Source: Hydrogenophaga sp.
GTDB taxonomy: Bacteria; Pseudomonadota; Gammaproteobacteria; Burkholderiales; Burkholderiaceae_C
Assembly (NCBI RefSeq): GCF_014773545.1
Contig: NZ_SDDV01000012.1
Span: 1 to 61,100 of the forward strand
DNA length: 61,100 nt
Direction: 5' to 3'
The notes beneath the pieces were generated by a model that was not told the DNA's origin, made no database searches, and worked only from the letters and a program-made list of their open reading frames with translations. The first letter of the stretch is position 1. The number at the start of each line of letters is the position of its first letter. The translations under genes and the position numbers were made by a program. Of this stretch, positions 8,949 through 18,023 are shown one piece after another.

Positions 8949-9512
8949 ATGTGCTGGATCATCACGATTGCCGTCATGCCAGACGCCGTCCCGCTGGCCC
9001 AAGCCTGGCAGCGGGGAAGAACGGGTTTGAACGTGCTGCGCACCCAGCGCCCGGAAGATGTGCAGGCTTTTCCGCCGGGTCTGGCGGTGCTGGATGTATT
9101 GAAAGGCGGCTGTTCCTGCGCCCTCATGCCCGCGTTGCCCGTGCGCCGGATGGAAATCACCGCCGATCAGGACAAGCTGCGCGACCGCTACCGGCGCCTT
9201 GGTTGGTCGGCCGCCAAAACCGAGCGCGCCGTGCAGGCGCGTATTCATGACTCGGAAAAAAAACCGCCGCCGGACCATTCAGATCATCTGCGCCTGCGCG
9301 CGGCGCTGGCGCAACTGGCCGAATGCGCCGGCCCGGTGTACGTGCTCGCGCAATGGCTGGGCCGCGAGGCGCAAGAATGCTCACCAGCAGCCGTGACTTT
9401 AACGCCGCAAGCGTTTCTGGAACAAGGCTTTGCGCCGCAGACGCTGGTCGTCATCCGCCCCGGTTTCACTCGCACACAAGGAACCAACACATGGACGCGC
9501 CCAACTGGGTAG
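8949..9512 (+). CDS. protein of unknown function
   Basis: I do not recognise this 187-residue protein. It begins MCWIITIAVMPDAVPLAQAW and has a GGCSCALMP patch near residue 55. A charged helical region (about 65-100) and a C-terminal part with VYVLAQWLG and TLVVIRPGF follow. There is no signal peptide and no clear membrane segment. The start was taken at the ATG at 8949, the first ATG after the preceding gene, although the frame is open upstream. Its last 22 bases overlap the next gene, so the three genes from 8949 to 11145 look translationally linked. Confidence 0.6.
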   Translation: MCWIITIAVMPDAVPLAQAWQRGRTGLNVLRTQRPEDVQAFPPGLAVLDVLKGGCSCALMPALPVRRMEITADQDKLRDRYRRLGWSAAKTERAVQARIHDSEKKPPPDHSDHLRLRAALAQLAECAGPVYVLAQWLGREAQECSPAAVTLTPQAFLEQGFAPQTLVVIRPGFTRTQGTNTWTRPTG

Positions 9513-10135
9513 TCATTCTCGTCGCCATCTTCGGCATTGCCGCCGCCGTCCTGCTCATGATGGTGCTATCCGATGTCTACCGCGCGCTCAAGCGTCGGCT
9601 GGCGACCGACAAGAATGATCCGCTCTTCGTCCCAGGGTTTTTTGACCGCGATGAAGTGGTCAACGTGCATTTGCGAGATCACACCCTGATGCCCCGGCTG
9701 CGCCTGCTGGGGTTTCGGCGCAAGAACGCGCACATCGAGGATGCGCCGCCGCAGCTCATGGGCATGGTCGCGTTCCAAACCGAGGACGGCAGGCGGGTGC
9801 TGATAGACCCCAACGCCATCAAGATGCTCGAAGCCGTGCCGGCGCATGCCACCCCGGCGCAACTGCTGGCCGACGACCTCGAACGGCATCTGGCGGGCAA
9901 GCTCAAGCTGGACGCGATCAAGCAGCGAATGCAGGCCGGCGGATATGGCGAGCGCTCACAATACGCCGCGTTGCCGCACTATTTCGACGACGCCGACATC
10001 CGCGCCCGCGATGCCGGATACAAGGCCATGCAGCAGCACGCCTTGCGCCGCTACATTGGCCTGCTGCGCGCGCAAGCCGATGCGGCGCAGTTGGGTTCGA
10101 TCAGTTTTCTGGAAAAAGGGGAAAGGTCGGCATGA
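9491..10135 (+). CDS. membrane-anchored protein of unknown function
   Basis: This 214-residue protein has one N-terminal membrane helix (about 6-28) and a soluble remainder. The soluble part contains DPLFVPGFFDRDEVVNVHLRD and a helical C-terminal half with many basic residues. The orientation is unknown. Its start lies 22 bases inside the preceding gene and its stop overlaps the start of the next gene by four bases, so the three genes are probably one operon. No recognised domain. Confidence 0.65.
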   Translation: MDAPNWVVILVAIFGIAAAVLLMMVLSDVYRALKRRLATDKNDPLFVPGFFDRDEVVNVHLRDHTLMPRLRLLGFRRKNAHIEDAPPQLMGMVAFQTEDGRRVLIDPNAIKMLEAVPAHATPAQLLADDLERHLAGKLKLDAIKQRMQAGGYGERSQYAALPHYFDDADIRARDAGYKAMQQHALRRYIGLLRAQADAAQLGSISFLEKGERSA

Positions 10136-11145
10136 TGGAAATGCAAACTCAAACCGCCGCCGCGCTGGCGATGTTCGCAAGTGCGGTTTTTGTATGGCTG
10201 CTGTGGGGTTTTTTCTGGCTGCGCCGGCGCCTGCGCGAACCGGCGAATGGCCGCCTGGCAGATGCGCGCGAGATCGGTCTGGGCTGGTGGCGCTGGAGCG
10301 GGCTGAGTCTGATGTTCGGCAGCGTGGGCATGGCCGCGGTTGTCCTGTTGTTGTCCGCGCAAGACGCCGCGCCGGGTGATTGGATAGCCGTTCTGTTTAT
10401 TGGCGCGTTCGCGGGCGGCGGCACACTGACCGGCTGGCTGCTGTGGCGCACCCGCATCCGCGTCAGCGCGGCAGGCGTGCAGGGCTACTGCGCGGCCCTG
10501 CTGCCGCGCTACCTGGCCTGGGACGACATCCGGCAGGCGCGCTACAGCGCCTTCATGGAAGCCATCAAACTGACCGGCACGACAGGCAAGCCCCCCGTCT
10601 ATGTGTCGGCGTATATCGACGATTTCGCGGGTTTTATGCGCACCCTGCGTGAACGCGCCCCGGCGGCGCAGATAAGCATCGACGCGAAAACAAGGGCGGA
10701 AGATCTGATGCAGACGGGGCATTTCGAGAGCCTGGAAAAACACGCCCTGACCGGCTTCGCGCTAGCGAGTGCCGTCTTCGCGCTTACGCTGCCTGTCCTC
10801 CCGCCGCACCTGCCCGCGCTGGCGCTGGCGGGCGGCGCCGGGGCGCTGCTCGCCGCCTTCCCCATCCTGCGCCGGCTGCGGCCCCGGCTTTCTGAGCGCG
10901 CTCCCATGGTCGGGAATCTGATACAGGGCGCGGCGCTATTCGCTTCAATAGTCATGCTGCCCCGAGCGATTTCCCGCCACGAGGCGCATCTGGGTGGGCC
11001 AGACGCGATCAGCAGTGGCGAGGGCCTGATCCTGCTCATGCAATATCTCAGCTTTTCCATGCTGACGCCATTCCTGCTGCTGCTCGCCGCCAAACGGCTC
11101 TGTCCGAAACACTTCAGCCTGCCTGAAAACAGGAACAACACATGA
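10132..11145 (+). CDS. multi-pass membrane protein of unknown function (PH-like segment)
   Basis: This 337-residue protein has about seven hydrophobic segments: near 8-30, 60-80, 90-110, 205-222, 228-248, 262-282 and 298-320. A soluble part of about 90 residues separates the third and fourth. The soluble part contains RIRVSAAGVQGYC and YLAWDDIRQARYS, which resembles bacterial PH domains, where a strand pair is followed by a W-D-D-I turn. The resemblance is by eye only. The gene overlaps its upstream neighbour by four bases. Its stop overlaps an ATG at 11142 that would start the next, now broken, zinc-ribbon gene. Confidence 0.65.
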   Translation: MMEMQTQTAAALAMFASAVFVWLLWGFFWLRRRLREPANGRLADAREIGLGWWRWSGLSLMFGSVGMAAVVLLLSAQDAAPGDWIAVLFIGAFAGGGTLTGWLLWRTRIRVSAAGVQGYCAALLPRYLAWDDIRQARYSAFMEAIKLTGTTGKPPVYVSAYIDDFAGFMRTLRERAPAAQISIDAKTRAEDLMQTGHFESLEKHALTGFALASAVFALTLPVLPPHLPALALAGGAGALLAAFPILRRLRPRLSERAPMVGNLIQGAALFASIVMLPRAISRHEAHLGGPDAISSGEGLILLMQYLSFSMLTPFLLLLAAKRLCPKHFSLPENRNNT

Positions 11146-11412
11146 CTCCGGCCGGCCCGCTCAACGGCGCGATACTGGCTGTGAAGGTGCAGCGCCCCAC
11201 CTGCCTGGGTATGTTGCTTCCCCCTCGCCCTGGTTGTGCCGGAATTGCGCCGCGCTGCAGCCACCTGGCCGCGCGCCAGGCTGGGCTGCCCAGTCTGCCA
11301 CCGCGCCATGCCCAGCGCGGCACATGAAGGCATCGAAATCGAACTCTGCCACCACTGCACTGGCTCGACCCCCTGCAAATCGGCCGCATGGCGGAGCCGC
11401 CAGCTCTCTTAG
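11142..11412 (+). pseudogene. degenerate TFIIB-type zinc-ribbon protein (frameshifted)
   Basis: An ATG at 11142 overlaps the stop of the preceding gene (ATGA). In another frame, 11281-11352 reads LGCPVCHRAM and GIEIELCHHC, matching the CPxC...GxExxxCxxC pattern of the zf-TFIIB family (single zinc ribbon, usually ending CxxCxGxWLDxGEL). The expected WLD is present, but in a third frame, as WLDPLQIGRMAEPP from about 11355. The gene therefore appears to carry two frameshifts, one before 11281 and one near 11352. Sequencing error is possible, because all three pieces sit at the right distance. The end coordinate is approximate. Confidence 0.5.
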
Positions 11413-12200
11413 GCAGATGCCGACCCGCACACGCTACAACGCGGATTTTGCGGCAGCGCGATTTCCGTGCACGACAGCTCGCGCCCGTCGAACAGCAGCA
11501 GCCGCCCGCTCAGGCGCGAGCCCAGGCCACACAGCAGCTTGAGCGCCTCGGCCGCCTGCATAGAACCCATGATGCCCACCAGCGGCGCAAACACGCCCAG
11601 AGTGGCGCAGCGCGTCTCTTGCACCTCGCTGTGCTCTGGAAACACACAGGCGTAGCAGGCCTGGCCGCTCGTGCGCGCATCAAACACGCCGAGTTGACCA
11701 TCCATGCGGATCGCCGCACCCGAGACCAGCGGCTTGCGCTGCTGCACACAGGCGCGGTTGATCAGGTGCCGGGTGGCAAAGTTGTCGGTGCAGTCGAGCA
11801 CCACGTCGGCCTGCGCCACCAGGGCGTCGAGCAAGGGCGCGTCGGCACGCTGCACCAGGGCGCGCACCTGCGGGTCGGGGTTGAGGGCGGCAATCGCCGT
11901 GTGCACCGATTCGGCCTTGGGCCGACCCAGCCGCGCGAGGTTGTGCGCAATCTGGCGCTGCAGGTTGGTGGCATCGACCAGGTCGTCATCGACCACCGTG
12001 ATGCGGCCCACGCCGGCGCCGCCCAGGTAGAGCGCCGCCGGCGAACCCAGCCCACCCGCACCGATGATGAGCGCGTGCGCACCCAGCAAGCGCTGCTGGC
12101 CTTCGACGCCGATCTCTTCGAGCAGGATGTGGCGCGAGTAGCGCAGCAGTTGCTGGTCGCTCAGGTCCGGCCCGGGGCCAAACGCCGCGCCGTGCGTCAT
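11409..12200 (-). CDS. moeB: HesA/MoeB/ThiF family adenylyltransferase
   Basis: This E1-like enzyme adenylates the C terminus of a sulfur-carrier protein (MoaD or ThiS type) for molybdopterin or thiamine synthesis. Diagnostic parts are GQQRLLGAHALIIGAGGLGS (ATP-binding Rossmann start), VDDDLVDATNLQRQ, DCTDNFATRHLIN and the structural zinc cysteines CYAC and CSVC. The protein ends without a rhodanese domain, as in E. coli MoeB. The ATG at 12200 gives about 263 residues; a GTG at 12227, two bases after the CtpA-type protease stop, is an alternative. MoeB and ThiF cannot be separated firmly by sequence, so the symbol is provisional. The two genes are probably co-transcribed. Confidence 0.85.
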   Translation of the reverse strand: MTHGAAFGPGPDLSDQQLLRYSRHILLEEIGVEGQQRLLGAHALIIGAGGLGSPAALYLGGAGVGRITVVDDDLVDATNLQRQIAHNLARLGRPKAESVHTAIAALNPDPQVRALVQRADAPLLDALVAQADVVLDCTDNFATRHLINRACVQQRKPLVSGAAIRMDGQLGVFDARTSGQACYACVFPEHSEVQETRCATLGVFAPLVGIMGSMQAAEALKLLCGLGSRLSGRLLLFDGRELSCTEIALPQNPRCSVCGSASA

Positions 12201-12229
12201 GCTGGCCTTGGCCTGCGGGCGGTGCACGC

Positions 12230-13714
12230 TCAGTTTTCCTTCTTCTCGGGGCTGCGCACCGTCAGCGTGGTGCTGACCTGCACCGGCTGGCCCTTGAGGT
12301 GGTTGAGGGCTTGCTGCAACTGGAAGTCGCGCTCGCTGCCAAATTCGGGCACCAGCCGCTGGCCAGGGTTTTTGCGCGCCTCTTCCTCCAGCCGCAGGCG
12401 CGCTTGCTCACGCGCGAGTTCACGCTGCTTTTCTTCGGCGCGGCGCTCGTCGGTCATCGGCGCCCCGACTGCAGCGCCATTGCCCAGGTGTTTGTCCAGA
12501 TCGGCCTCGCGGGTGCGCAACAGGGCAAACAGATTGCCTTCGGCGGTTTCGTCGACCATCACGCTGGGAACGATGCCGGTGGCCTGGATCGACGTGCCCA
12601 GCGGCGTGTAGTAGCGCGCCGTGGTGAGCTTCAAGCCGGTGTCGGGCCCGAGCGGGCGCACGGTCTGCACCGAACCCTTGCCGAAAGTCTGGCTGCCCAT
12701 GACGGTGGCACGGCGGTGGTCTTGCAGGGCACCGGCGACGATTTCGCTCGCCGAGGCCGAACCTTCATTGACCAGCACCACCAGCGGCAGCGACCTCAGC
12801 TTGCCCCGCGTGGTTTCAGTCAGACGCTGAATCGGGTCGGTACCGCCACGGCGCAAAAAATGCTGCGGAATGGTTTTGTAGATAAAGCGGCTTTCTTCCA
12901 GTTGGCCGTTGGTGGACACCACGGTCACGTTCTCGGGCAGGAAAGCGGCCGACAAGGCCACCGCAGCGTCCAGCAGGCCGCCGGGGTTGTTGCGCATGTC
13001 CAGCACCAAGCCCTTGAGCTGGGGCTCGGCACGGTAAATCTCCTCCATGCGGAGCACGAAGTCTTCGACCGTGCGCTCCTGGAACTGCGACACCCGCACC
13101 CAGGCGAAGCCGGGCTCGACCACCCGTGCGCGCACGCTCTGGGTTCTGATTTCCTCCCGCGTGATCGTCACCGGGAAGCTGCGGTTTTCGTCCCGGCGAA
13201 AAATGGTCAGCAACACTTGGGTGCGCGGCTCACCGCGCATCAGACGCACCGCCTCGTTGATGCTCAGACCTCTGACCGGGGTGGAGTCGATACGGGTGAT
13301 CAGGTCGCCGGTCTTGAGGCCGGCGCGAAAAGCAGGCGAACCTTCGATCGGCGAGACCACTTTGACCAGGCCGTCTTCCATCGTGATTTCGATCCCGACG
13401 CCGACGAAGCGCCCGGCCGTGCCCTCGCGAAATTCCTTGAACGACTTTTTGTCGAAGTACTGCGAGTGCGGGTCCAGGCTGCTGACCATGCCGGAGATGG
13501 CCGCGGAGATCAGCTTTCTCTCGTCGACCGGCTCTACATAGTCGGTTTTGATGATGCCGAACACCGCCGCGAGCTGCTGCAACTCCTCCAGCGGCAACGG
13601 CGCCAAGCTGGCGCGCGCCACCGCCTGCAACTGCACTGTGGCCATGGCCCCGGCAAGTGCGCCAACGGCCAGCCAGCCCGCGATCTTCAGCTTGTAAGCC
13701 ACCTGTTTACCCAT
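12230..13714 (-). CDS. S41 family C-terminal processing peptidase
   Basis: This 494-residue periplasmic serine protease of the CtpA/Prc family has an N-terminal signal or anchor (about 9-30). A PDZ domain follows (about 100-185, with FVGVGIEI and GLKTGDLITRID). The S41 catalytic domain has the nucleophile region NEGSASASE (316-324) and the Lys base in TFGKGSVQ (Lys346). A charged Glu/Arg-rich helix (about 420-455) and a short C-terminal tail finish the protein. Such enzymes trim periplasmic proteins, including peptidoglycan hydrolases in other bacteria. It lies directly upstream of the MoeB-like gene and downstream of gpmA on the same strand. Confidence 0.92.
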   Translation of the reverse strand: MGKQVAYKLKIAGWLAVGALAGAMATVQLQAVARASLAPLPLEELQQLAAVFGIIKTDYVEPVDERKLISAAISGMVSSLDPHSQYFDKKSFKEFREGTAGRFVGVGIEITMEDGLVKVVSPIEGSPAFRAGLKTGDLITRIDSTPVRGLSINEAVRLMRGEPRTQVLLTIFRRDENRSFPVTITREEIRTQSVRARVVEPGFAWVRVSQFQERTVEDFVLRMEEIYRAEPQLKGLVLDMRNNPGGLLDAAVALSAAFLPENVTVVSTNGQLEESRFIYKTIPQHFLRRGGTDPIQRLTETTRGKLRSLPLVVLVNEGSASASEIVAGALQDHRRATVMGSQTFGKGSVQTVRPLGPDTGLKLTTARYYTPLGTSIQATGIVPSVMVDETAEGNLFALLRTREADLDKHLGNGAAVGAPMTDERRAEEKQRELAREQARLRLEEEARKNPGQRLVPEFGSERDFQLQQALNHLKGQPVQVSTTLTVRSPEKKEN

Positions 13715-13900
13715 TGAAATTTCCCCGTGAATGACCGCGCCGAACCGACCCCCGCCGGCTCAATATACACCTTGGAGGAGTGCGGCGGGTTTCGGTTCCT
13801 CGCGGGCGCCGCATCGGCGAACACTGAGCCACTGATCCGGCCCTTTGAATGTTGGAAGCTGCATCGGGGGCCGGGTCAGCAGACGCGGCTTGCGCAGCGA

Positions 13901-14644
13901 TCAAGCCTTGCCCTGCGCCGCCACGGCGGCAGCGGCGCGCTCGGCTGCCTCGGCGTCACCCAGGTAGTAGCGCCGGATCGCGCGCAGGTCTTGATCGAGC
14001 TCGTAGACCAGCGGGATGCCGTTCGGGATGTTCAGGCCAACGATGTCGGCGTCGGACATGCCGTCCAGGTATTTGACCAGGGCACGGATGCTGTTGCCGT
14101 GTGCGGCCACCAGCACCCGCTGGCCGGCACCGATCGCCGGTGCCAGGCTGTCGCTCCAGAATGGCAGCACGCGCGCGACCGTGTCTTTGAGGCATTCGGT
14201 CAGCGGCACCTGCGCCGGATCGAGCTGCTGGTAGCGGCGATCGCTGCGTTCGCAGCGCGGGTCGCCGGGTTCGAGCGCGGGCGGCGGGGTGTCATAGCTG
14301 CGGCGCCAGATCAGAATCTGCTGATCCCCATACTGGCGCGCCAGATCGGCCTTGCTCAAACCCTGCAAGGCACCGTAATGGCGTTCATTGAGGCGCCAAC
14401 TGTGCTGCACCGCCAGCCAGGTACGATCCATCTCGTCGAGTACGTGCCAGAGCGTGCGTGTGGCGCGCTTGAGCACGCTGGTGCAGGCCAGATCAAAGTC
14501 GTAGCCCTCGGCCTGAAGCAGGCGCCCGGCGTTTTTCGCCTGCTCAACGCCGGCTGGCGTGAGGTCTACGTCGGTCCAGCCGGTGAAACGGTTCTCCAGA
14601 TTCCAAGTTGATTCGCCGTGCCGAATCAGGACCAGTTTGTACAT
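13901..14644 (-). CDS. gpmA: 2,3-bisphosphoglycerate-dependent phosphoglycerate mutase
   Basis: GpmA interconverts 3- and 2-phosphoglycerate in glycolysis. The 247-residue protein starts [15 protein letters not shown] with the phospho-accepting His9. It has [12 protein letters not shown], the ERHYGALQG loop and the second His in [10 protein letters not shown] (about 183). The length matches E. coli GpmA (250). The frame is open 60 bases upstream, but the family start is at 14644. It is divergent from the rhodanese-grxC-secB group with a 94-bp gap, an arrangement seen in many Burkholderiales. Confidence 0.97.
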   Translation of the reverse strand: MYKLVLIRHGESTWNLENRFTGWTDVDLTPAGVEQAKNAGRLLQAEGYDFDLACTSVLKRATRTLWHVLDEMDRTWLAVQHSWRLNERHYGALQGLSKADLARQYGDQQILIWRRSYDTPPPALEPGDPRCERSDRRYQQLDPAQVPLTECLKDTVARVLPFWSDSLAPAIGAGQRVLVAAHGNSIRALVKYLDGMSDADIVGLNIPNGIPLVYELDQDLRAIRRYYLGDAEAAERAAAAVAAQGKA

Positions 14645-14738
14645 GATTGCTTTCTGTCGGTTCAGGAAAGACGCACAGCGGGCCCGCCGGTGCAACCCGG
14701 GCATTCTAAAATCCCCAACTTAACTGAAAGGCGCCACC

Positions 14739-15152
14739 GTGGATTTTTTTCTTGAAAACTGGATTTTGATTTCGATCGCGGTGTTTGCCGCTGCCATGCT
14801 GCTGTGGCCAGCGCTGGTTCCCGGTGCGCGCGGCAACGCACTCAGTCCAGAGCAGGCGGTGCAGTGGATGAACCGCGAAAAAGCGCTGGTGATCGACGTC
14901 TGCAGCGCAGAAGAATTTGCCGCCGGCCACATTCTGGGCGCCAAGAACCTGCCGCTGGAGAGCTTGTCGGCCAAATTGCCCGGAACGGTGAAAAACAAAA
15001 GCGCCCCCTTGTTGCTGACGTGCGCATCGGGTGTGCGCTCTGGCCGAGCACTGGCCGAGGCGAAAAAACTCGGCTACGAGAACCTGCGCTCGCTGGCCGG
15101 TGGCATGCGCGCCTGGCGCAGCGCCAATTTGCCGGTCGAGAAAAAAACCTGA
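14739..15152 (+). CDS. membrane-anchored rhodanese-like protein
   Basis: The 137-residue protein has an N-terminal membrane helix (about 7-28) and one rhodanese domain (35-133). The active-site loop CASGVRSGR contains the persulfide-forming Cys, so sulfur transfer is possible. The GARGNALSPEQAVQWMNRE segment leads into VIDVCSAEEFAAGHI, the usual rhodanese start. It heads the rhodanese-grxC-secB group; grxC follows after 17 bp. A TAAAAT hexamer at 14707-14712, 27 bp upstream, could be a -10 element, but no -35 match was seen. Confidence 0.9.
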   Translation: MDFFLENWILISIAVFAAAMLLWPALVPGARGNALSPEQAVQWMNREKALVIDVCSAEEFAAGHILGAKNLPLESLSAKLPGTVKNKSAPLLLTCASGVRSGRALAEAKKLGYENLRSLAGGMRAWRSANLPVEKKT

Positions 15153-15169
15153 GCACGCCGGACGTGGCC

Positions 15170-15427
15170 ATGAGCAAAGTTATCCTCTACACCAGCGCTT
15201 ATTGTCCCTATTGCAGCCGCGCCAAGACCTTGCTGGAAAATCGTGGCGTGCGCGACATCGACGAGCGCTGCGTCGACGGCCGGCCTGAGTTGCGCGCCCA
15301 GATGACGCAATTGACCGGACGCACCAGCGTACCGCAGATTTTCATCGGCCAGACCCACGTCGGCGGTTGCGACGACTTGCACGCCCTGGACGCCGGCGGC
15401 GGGCTCGGGCCGCTGCTGCGGGCCTGA
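15170..15427 (+). CDS. grxC: glutaredoxin 3
   Basis: This 85-residue dithiol glutaredoxin reduces disulfides and glutathione mixed disulfides. It has the active site CPYC (Cys12, Cys15), TSVPQIFIG with the cis-Pro, and the glutathione-binding GGCDDLHALD. The length is normal for the family. It lies between the rhodanese gene and secB, the standard betaproteobacterial order. The reduced cytoplasm-protein export link of this cluster is conserved but unexplained. Confidence 0.95.
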   Translation: MSKVILYTSAYCPYCSRAKTLLENRGVRDIDERCVDGRPELRAQMTQLTGRTSVPQIFIGQTHVGGCDDLHALDAGGGLGPLLRA

Positions 15428-15541
15428 TGCCTGCGCTGCGTCACGGCGGGCTGACATAATCGCCCCCGGCAAGCGCTGCCAGCACGCCAGCCCGGCGGGC
15501 TTGACTGATCCCCTTCGCAGCCCCTTTTCACACCTCGCACC

Positions 15542-16009
15542 ATGGCCGATACTCCAAACCCCGTGTTTCAGATTCAGCGCGTCTACCTGAAGGAAGCCTC
15601 GCTCGAACAACCCAACTCACCGGCCATCTTGCTCGCGCAAGAGCAGCCGACGGTGGACATCCAGCTCGGCGTCGAGTCCGGCGTGGTGGCTGAGGGCATT
15701 TACGAGGTCTGCGTCACCGCCACCGTGACGACCAAGGTCAAGGACAAAACGGTATTTCTGGTCGAATCCCGACAGGCCGGCATTTTCGAGATTCGCCACC
15801 TGCCACAAGAGCAAATGGGCCAGGTGCTGGGCATTGCCTGCGCGCAAATCGTCTACCCCTATTTGCGCAGCAACGTCGCTGACCTGATCCAGCGCGGCGG
15901 CTTTCCTCCGGTGCACATGGCCGAGATCAACTTCCAGGCCATGTACGAGCAACAAATGGCACAGGCCGCGCAAGACGCGCAAGACGCACCACGCATCCTC
16001 ACGTCGTAA
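15542..16009 (+). CDS. secB: protein-export chaperone SecB
   Basis: SecB is a tetrameric cytoplasmic chaperone that keeps preproteins unfolded and hands them to SecA. The 155-residue product has [17 protein letters not shown] near the start, the conserved YEVCVTATV strand and LPYxR-like [22 protein letters not shown], followed by [10 protein letters not shown]. This covers the usual SecB length. The C terminus is a short Gln/Asp-rich tail. A CATAAT hexamer at 15455-15460 lies about 80 bp upstream and might serve a separate promoter. Confidence 0.97.
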   Translation: MADTPNPVFQIQRVYLKEASLEQPNSPAILLAQEQPTVDIQLGVESGVVAEGIYEVCVTATVTTKVKDKTVFLVESRQAGIFEIRHLPQEQMGQVLGIACAQIVYPYLRSNVADLIQRGGFPPVHMAEINFQAMYEQQMAQAAQDAQDAPRILTS

Positions 16010-16101
16010 GGCCGAACGCGCGGCAGCGGCAGCAGCCACGCTCTGGCGGCCCGGCAGTCCGCTGTCCCGCGGGCTGCTGATAGACGTGTGAACCCCCTCC
16101 C

Positions 16102-17970
16102 ATGATCCGCATCGCTGAACTCAAGCTGGCGCTGACCGAAGTCCCGTGCGAACAGCGCCGCGCCGCTGATGCCGGTGCCGAAACGAAAGCAGACCGCGCG
16201 CCGCCACCGCACCCGCTGGCAGCCCTGCAGCGGCTGGCGGCGCAAGCCCTGGGCATTGACCCGGCAGCGATTGCAGACCTGCACGTATTCAAGCGCAGCT
16301 TTGATGCGCGCAAGGCCGAGTTGTACGCGGTCTACACGGTTGACCTGACGCTAACTGACCCGGCGGCAGCACCCGCGCTGCTGGCGCGGCACGCCGCAGC
16401 GGCGCAGATTCAAGCCACGCCCGACATGCGCTGGCAGCCACCCGGTCACGCGCTGGCCGACTGGCCGCGCAGCGAGGACGAGCGCCCGCTGGTGGTGGGA
16501 CTGGGGCCCTGCGGCTTGTTGGCGGCGCTGACGCTGGCGCAAATGGGCTTGCGCCCGATCGTGCTCGAACGCGGCAAGCCGGTACGCGAGCGCACCCAGG
16601 ACACCTGGGGGCTGTGGCGCAAACACGAGCTCAACCCACACAGCAACGTGCAATTCGGCGAAGGCGGCGCCGGCTTGTTCTCCGACGGCAAGCTCTACAG
16701 CCAGATCAAAGACCCGCGCTATCTGGGCCGTCAGGTGATGCGCGAATTTGTCGCTGCGGGTGCGCCGCCGGAAATTCTGAGTATGGCGCACCCGCACATC
16801 GGCACCTTCAAGCTGGTTCGGGTGGTGGAGGCGATGCGCAAGAAAATCATGGCTCTGGGCGGTGAAATTCGCTTTCAGCACCAGGTCTGCGGTCTGCTGC
16901 TCAGGCCTGCTGCGAACGGCCAGCGCCTGCGCGGTCTGTTGGTGCGCCGGCAGGGCGACGGCCAGACCCTCACGCTGCCTGCGCAGCGCGTGGTGCTGGC
17001 GCTGGGCCACAGCGCGCGCGACACCTTCACCGTGCTGCACGACGCGGGTGTCGCGCTACAGGCCAAGCCGTTTTCGGTTGGCTTTCGGATCGAACACCCC
17101 CAACACCTGATCGACCGTGCGCGCTGGGGCCGCCACGCCGGTCACCCGCTGCTGGGTGCAGCCGACTACAAACTGGTGCACCACGCCCGCAACGGCCGCA
17201 GCGTCTACAGCTTTTGCATGTGCCCCGGCGGCACGGTGGTAGCCGCCACTTCAGAGCCCGGGCGCGTGGTCACCAACGGCATGAGCCAGTATTCGCGCAA
17301 CGAACGCAACGCCAACGCCGCACTGGTGGTCGGTATAGAGCCGAGCGATTTTCCCGGCGGCCAAGACAGCGAACTGGCGCTGTGGACGGCGGCGTTTGGC
17401 GCCAGCGACGGCGCACGCTACGCCGCACAGGCGCAGGCTCTGGCAGACCAGGGCCAGACCCACGCGCTGGCCGGCATCGTGCTGCAGCGCGCGCTGGAAG
17501 CGCGCGCCTTCGACCTGGGCGGCGGCCATTTCAATGCCCCGGCACAACGGGTGGGCGACTTTCTGGCGCAGCGGCCCAGCGTGGCGCTGGGTGCGGTACA
17601 GCCCTCGTACCAACCCGGCGTCACACTGGTCGATCTGAACAGCGCCCTGCCCGCGTACGCCACGGCGGCGCTGCGTGAAGCAATTGTGGTCTTTGGCCGC
17701 AAGATCAAGGGCTACGACATGGCCGACGCCGTGCTCACCGGCGTCGAGACGCGCACCTCGTCGCCGCTGCGCATTGCGCGCGGCGACGACTTGCAAAGCA
17801 TCAACACGCGCGGCCTATACCCGGCTGGCGAGGGTGCGGGCTATGCGGGTGGCATTTTGTCGGCCGGGATCGACGGCATCAAAGTGGCCGAGGCGCTGGC
17901 GCGCGAGCTGCTGGGCCTGCCAGCGGACGCACGCACGGCGCCGCCGCCGCAGGGGTCAGAACCGCCTTGA
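16102..17970 (+). CDS. FAD-dependent dehydrogenase (COG2509 type)
   Basis: The 622-residue protein has an N-terminal domain of about 130 residues, then a dinucleotide-binding start (VVGLGPCGLLAALTLAQMG near 131). A characteristic FGEGGAGLFSDGKLYSQIKD segment (about 187-207) and PHIGTFKLVRVV follow. The C terminus carries GLYPAGEGAGYAGGI, closing the FAD site. This matches the uncharacterised COG2509 flavoproteins, for which no reaction is established; Cys-rich CMCPGG near residue 373 is typical. It is probably cytoplasmic, and transcribed after secB with a 92-bp gap. Confidence 0.88.
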   Translation: MIRIAELKLALTEVPCEQRRAADAGAETKADRAPPPHPLAALQRLAAQALGIDPAAIADLHVFKRSFDARKAELYAVYTVDLTLTDPAAAPALLARHAAAAQIQATPDMRWQPPGHALADWPRSEDERPLVVGLGPCGLLAALTLAQMGLRPIVLERGKPVRERTQDTWGLWRKHELNPHSNVQFGEGGAGLFSDGKLYSQIKDPRYLGRQVMREFVAAGAPPEILSMAHPHIGTFKLVRVVEAMRKKIMALGGEIRFQHQVCGLLLRPAANGQRLRGLLVRRQGDGQTLTLPAQRVVLALGHSARDTFTVLHDAGVALQAKPFSVGFRIEHPQHLIDRARWGRHAGHPLLGAADYKLVHHARNGRSVYSFCMCPGGTVVAATSEPGRVVTNGMSQYSRNERNANAALVVGIEPSDFPGGQDSELALWTAAFGASDGARYAAQAQALADQGQTHALAGIVLQRALEARAFDLGGGHFNAPAQRVGDFLAQRPSVALGAVQPSYQPGVTLVDLNSALPAYATAALREAIVVFGRKIKGYDMADAVLTGVETRTSSPLRIARGDDLQSINTRGLYPAGEGAGYAGGILSAGIDGIKVAEALARELLGLPADARTAPPPQGSEPP

Positions 17971-18023
17971 AGAAGGCGTTGTCGCGCCTCAGACGCCCTC
18001 GACGACCAAAGCCCGACAGGCGC

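Noticed and set aside
12299..13717. 472-residue plus-strand open frame
   Set aside because: It mirrors the CtpA-type protease gene on the other strand and is a GC-bias artefact.
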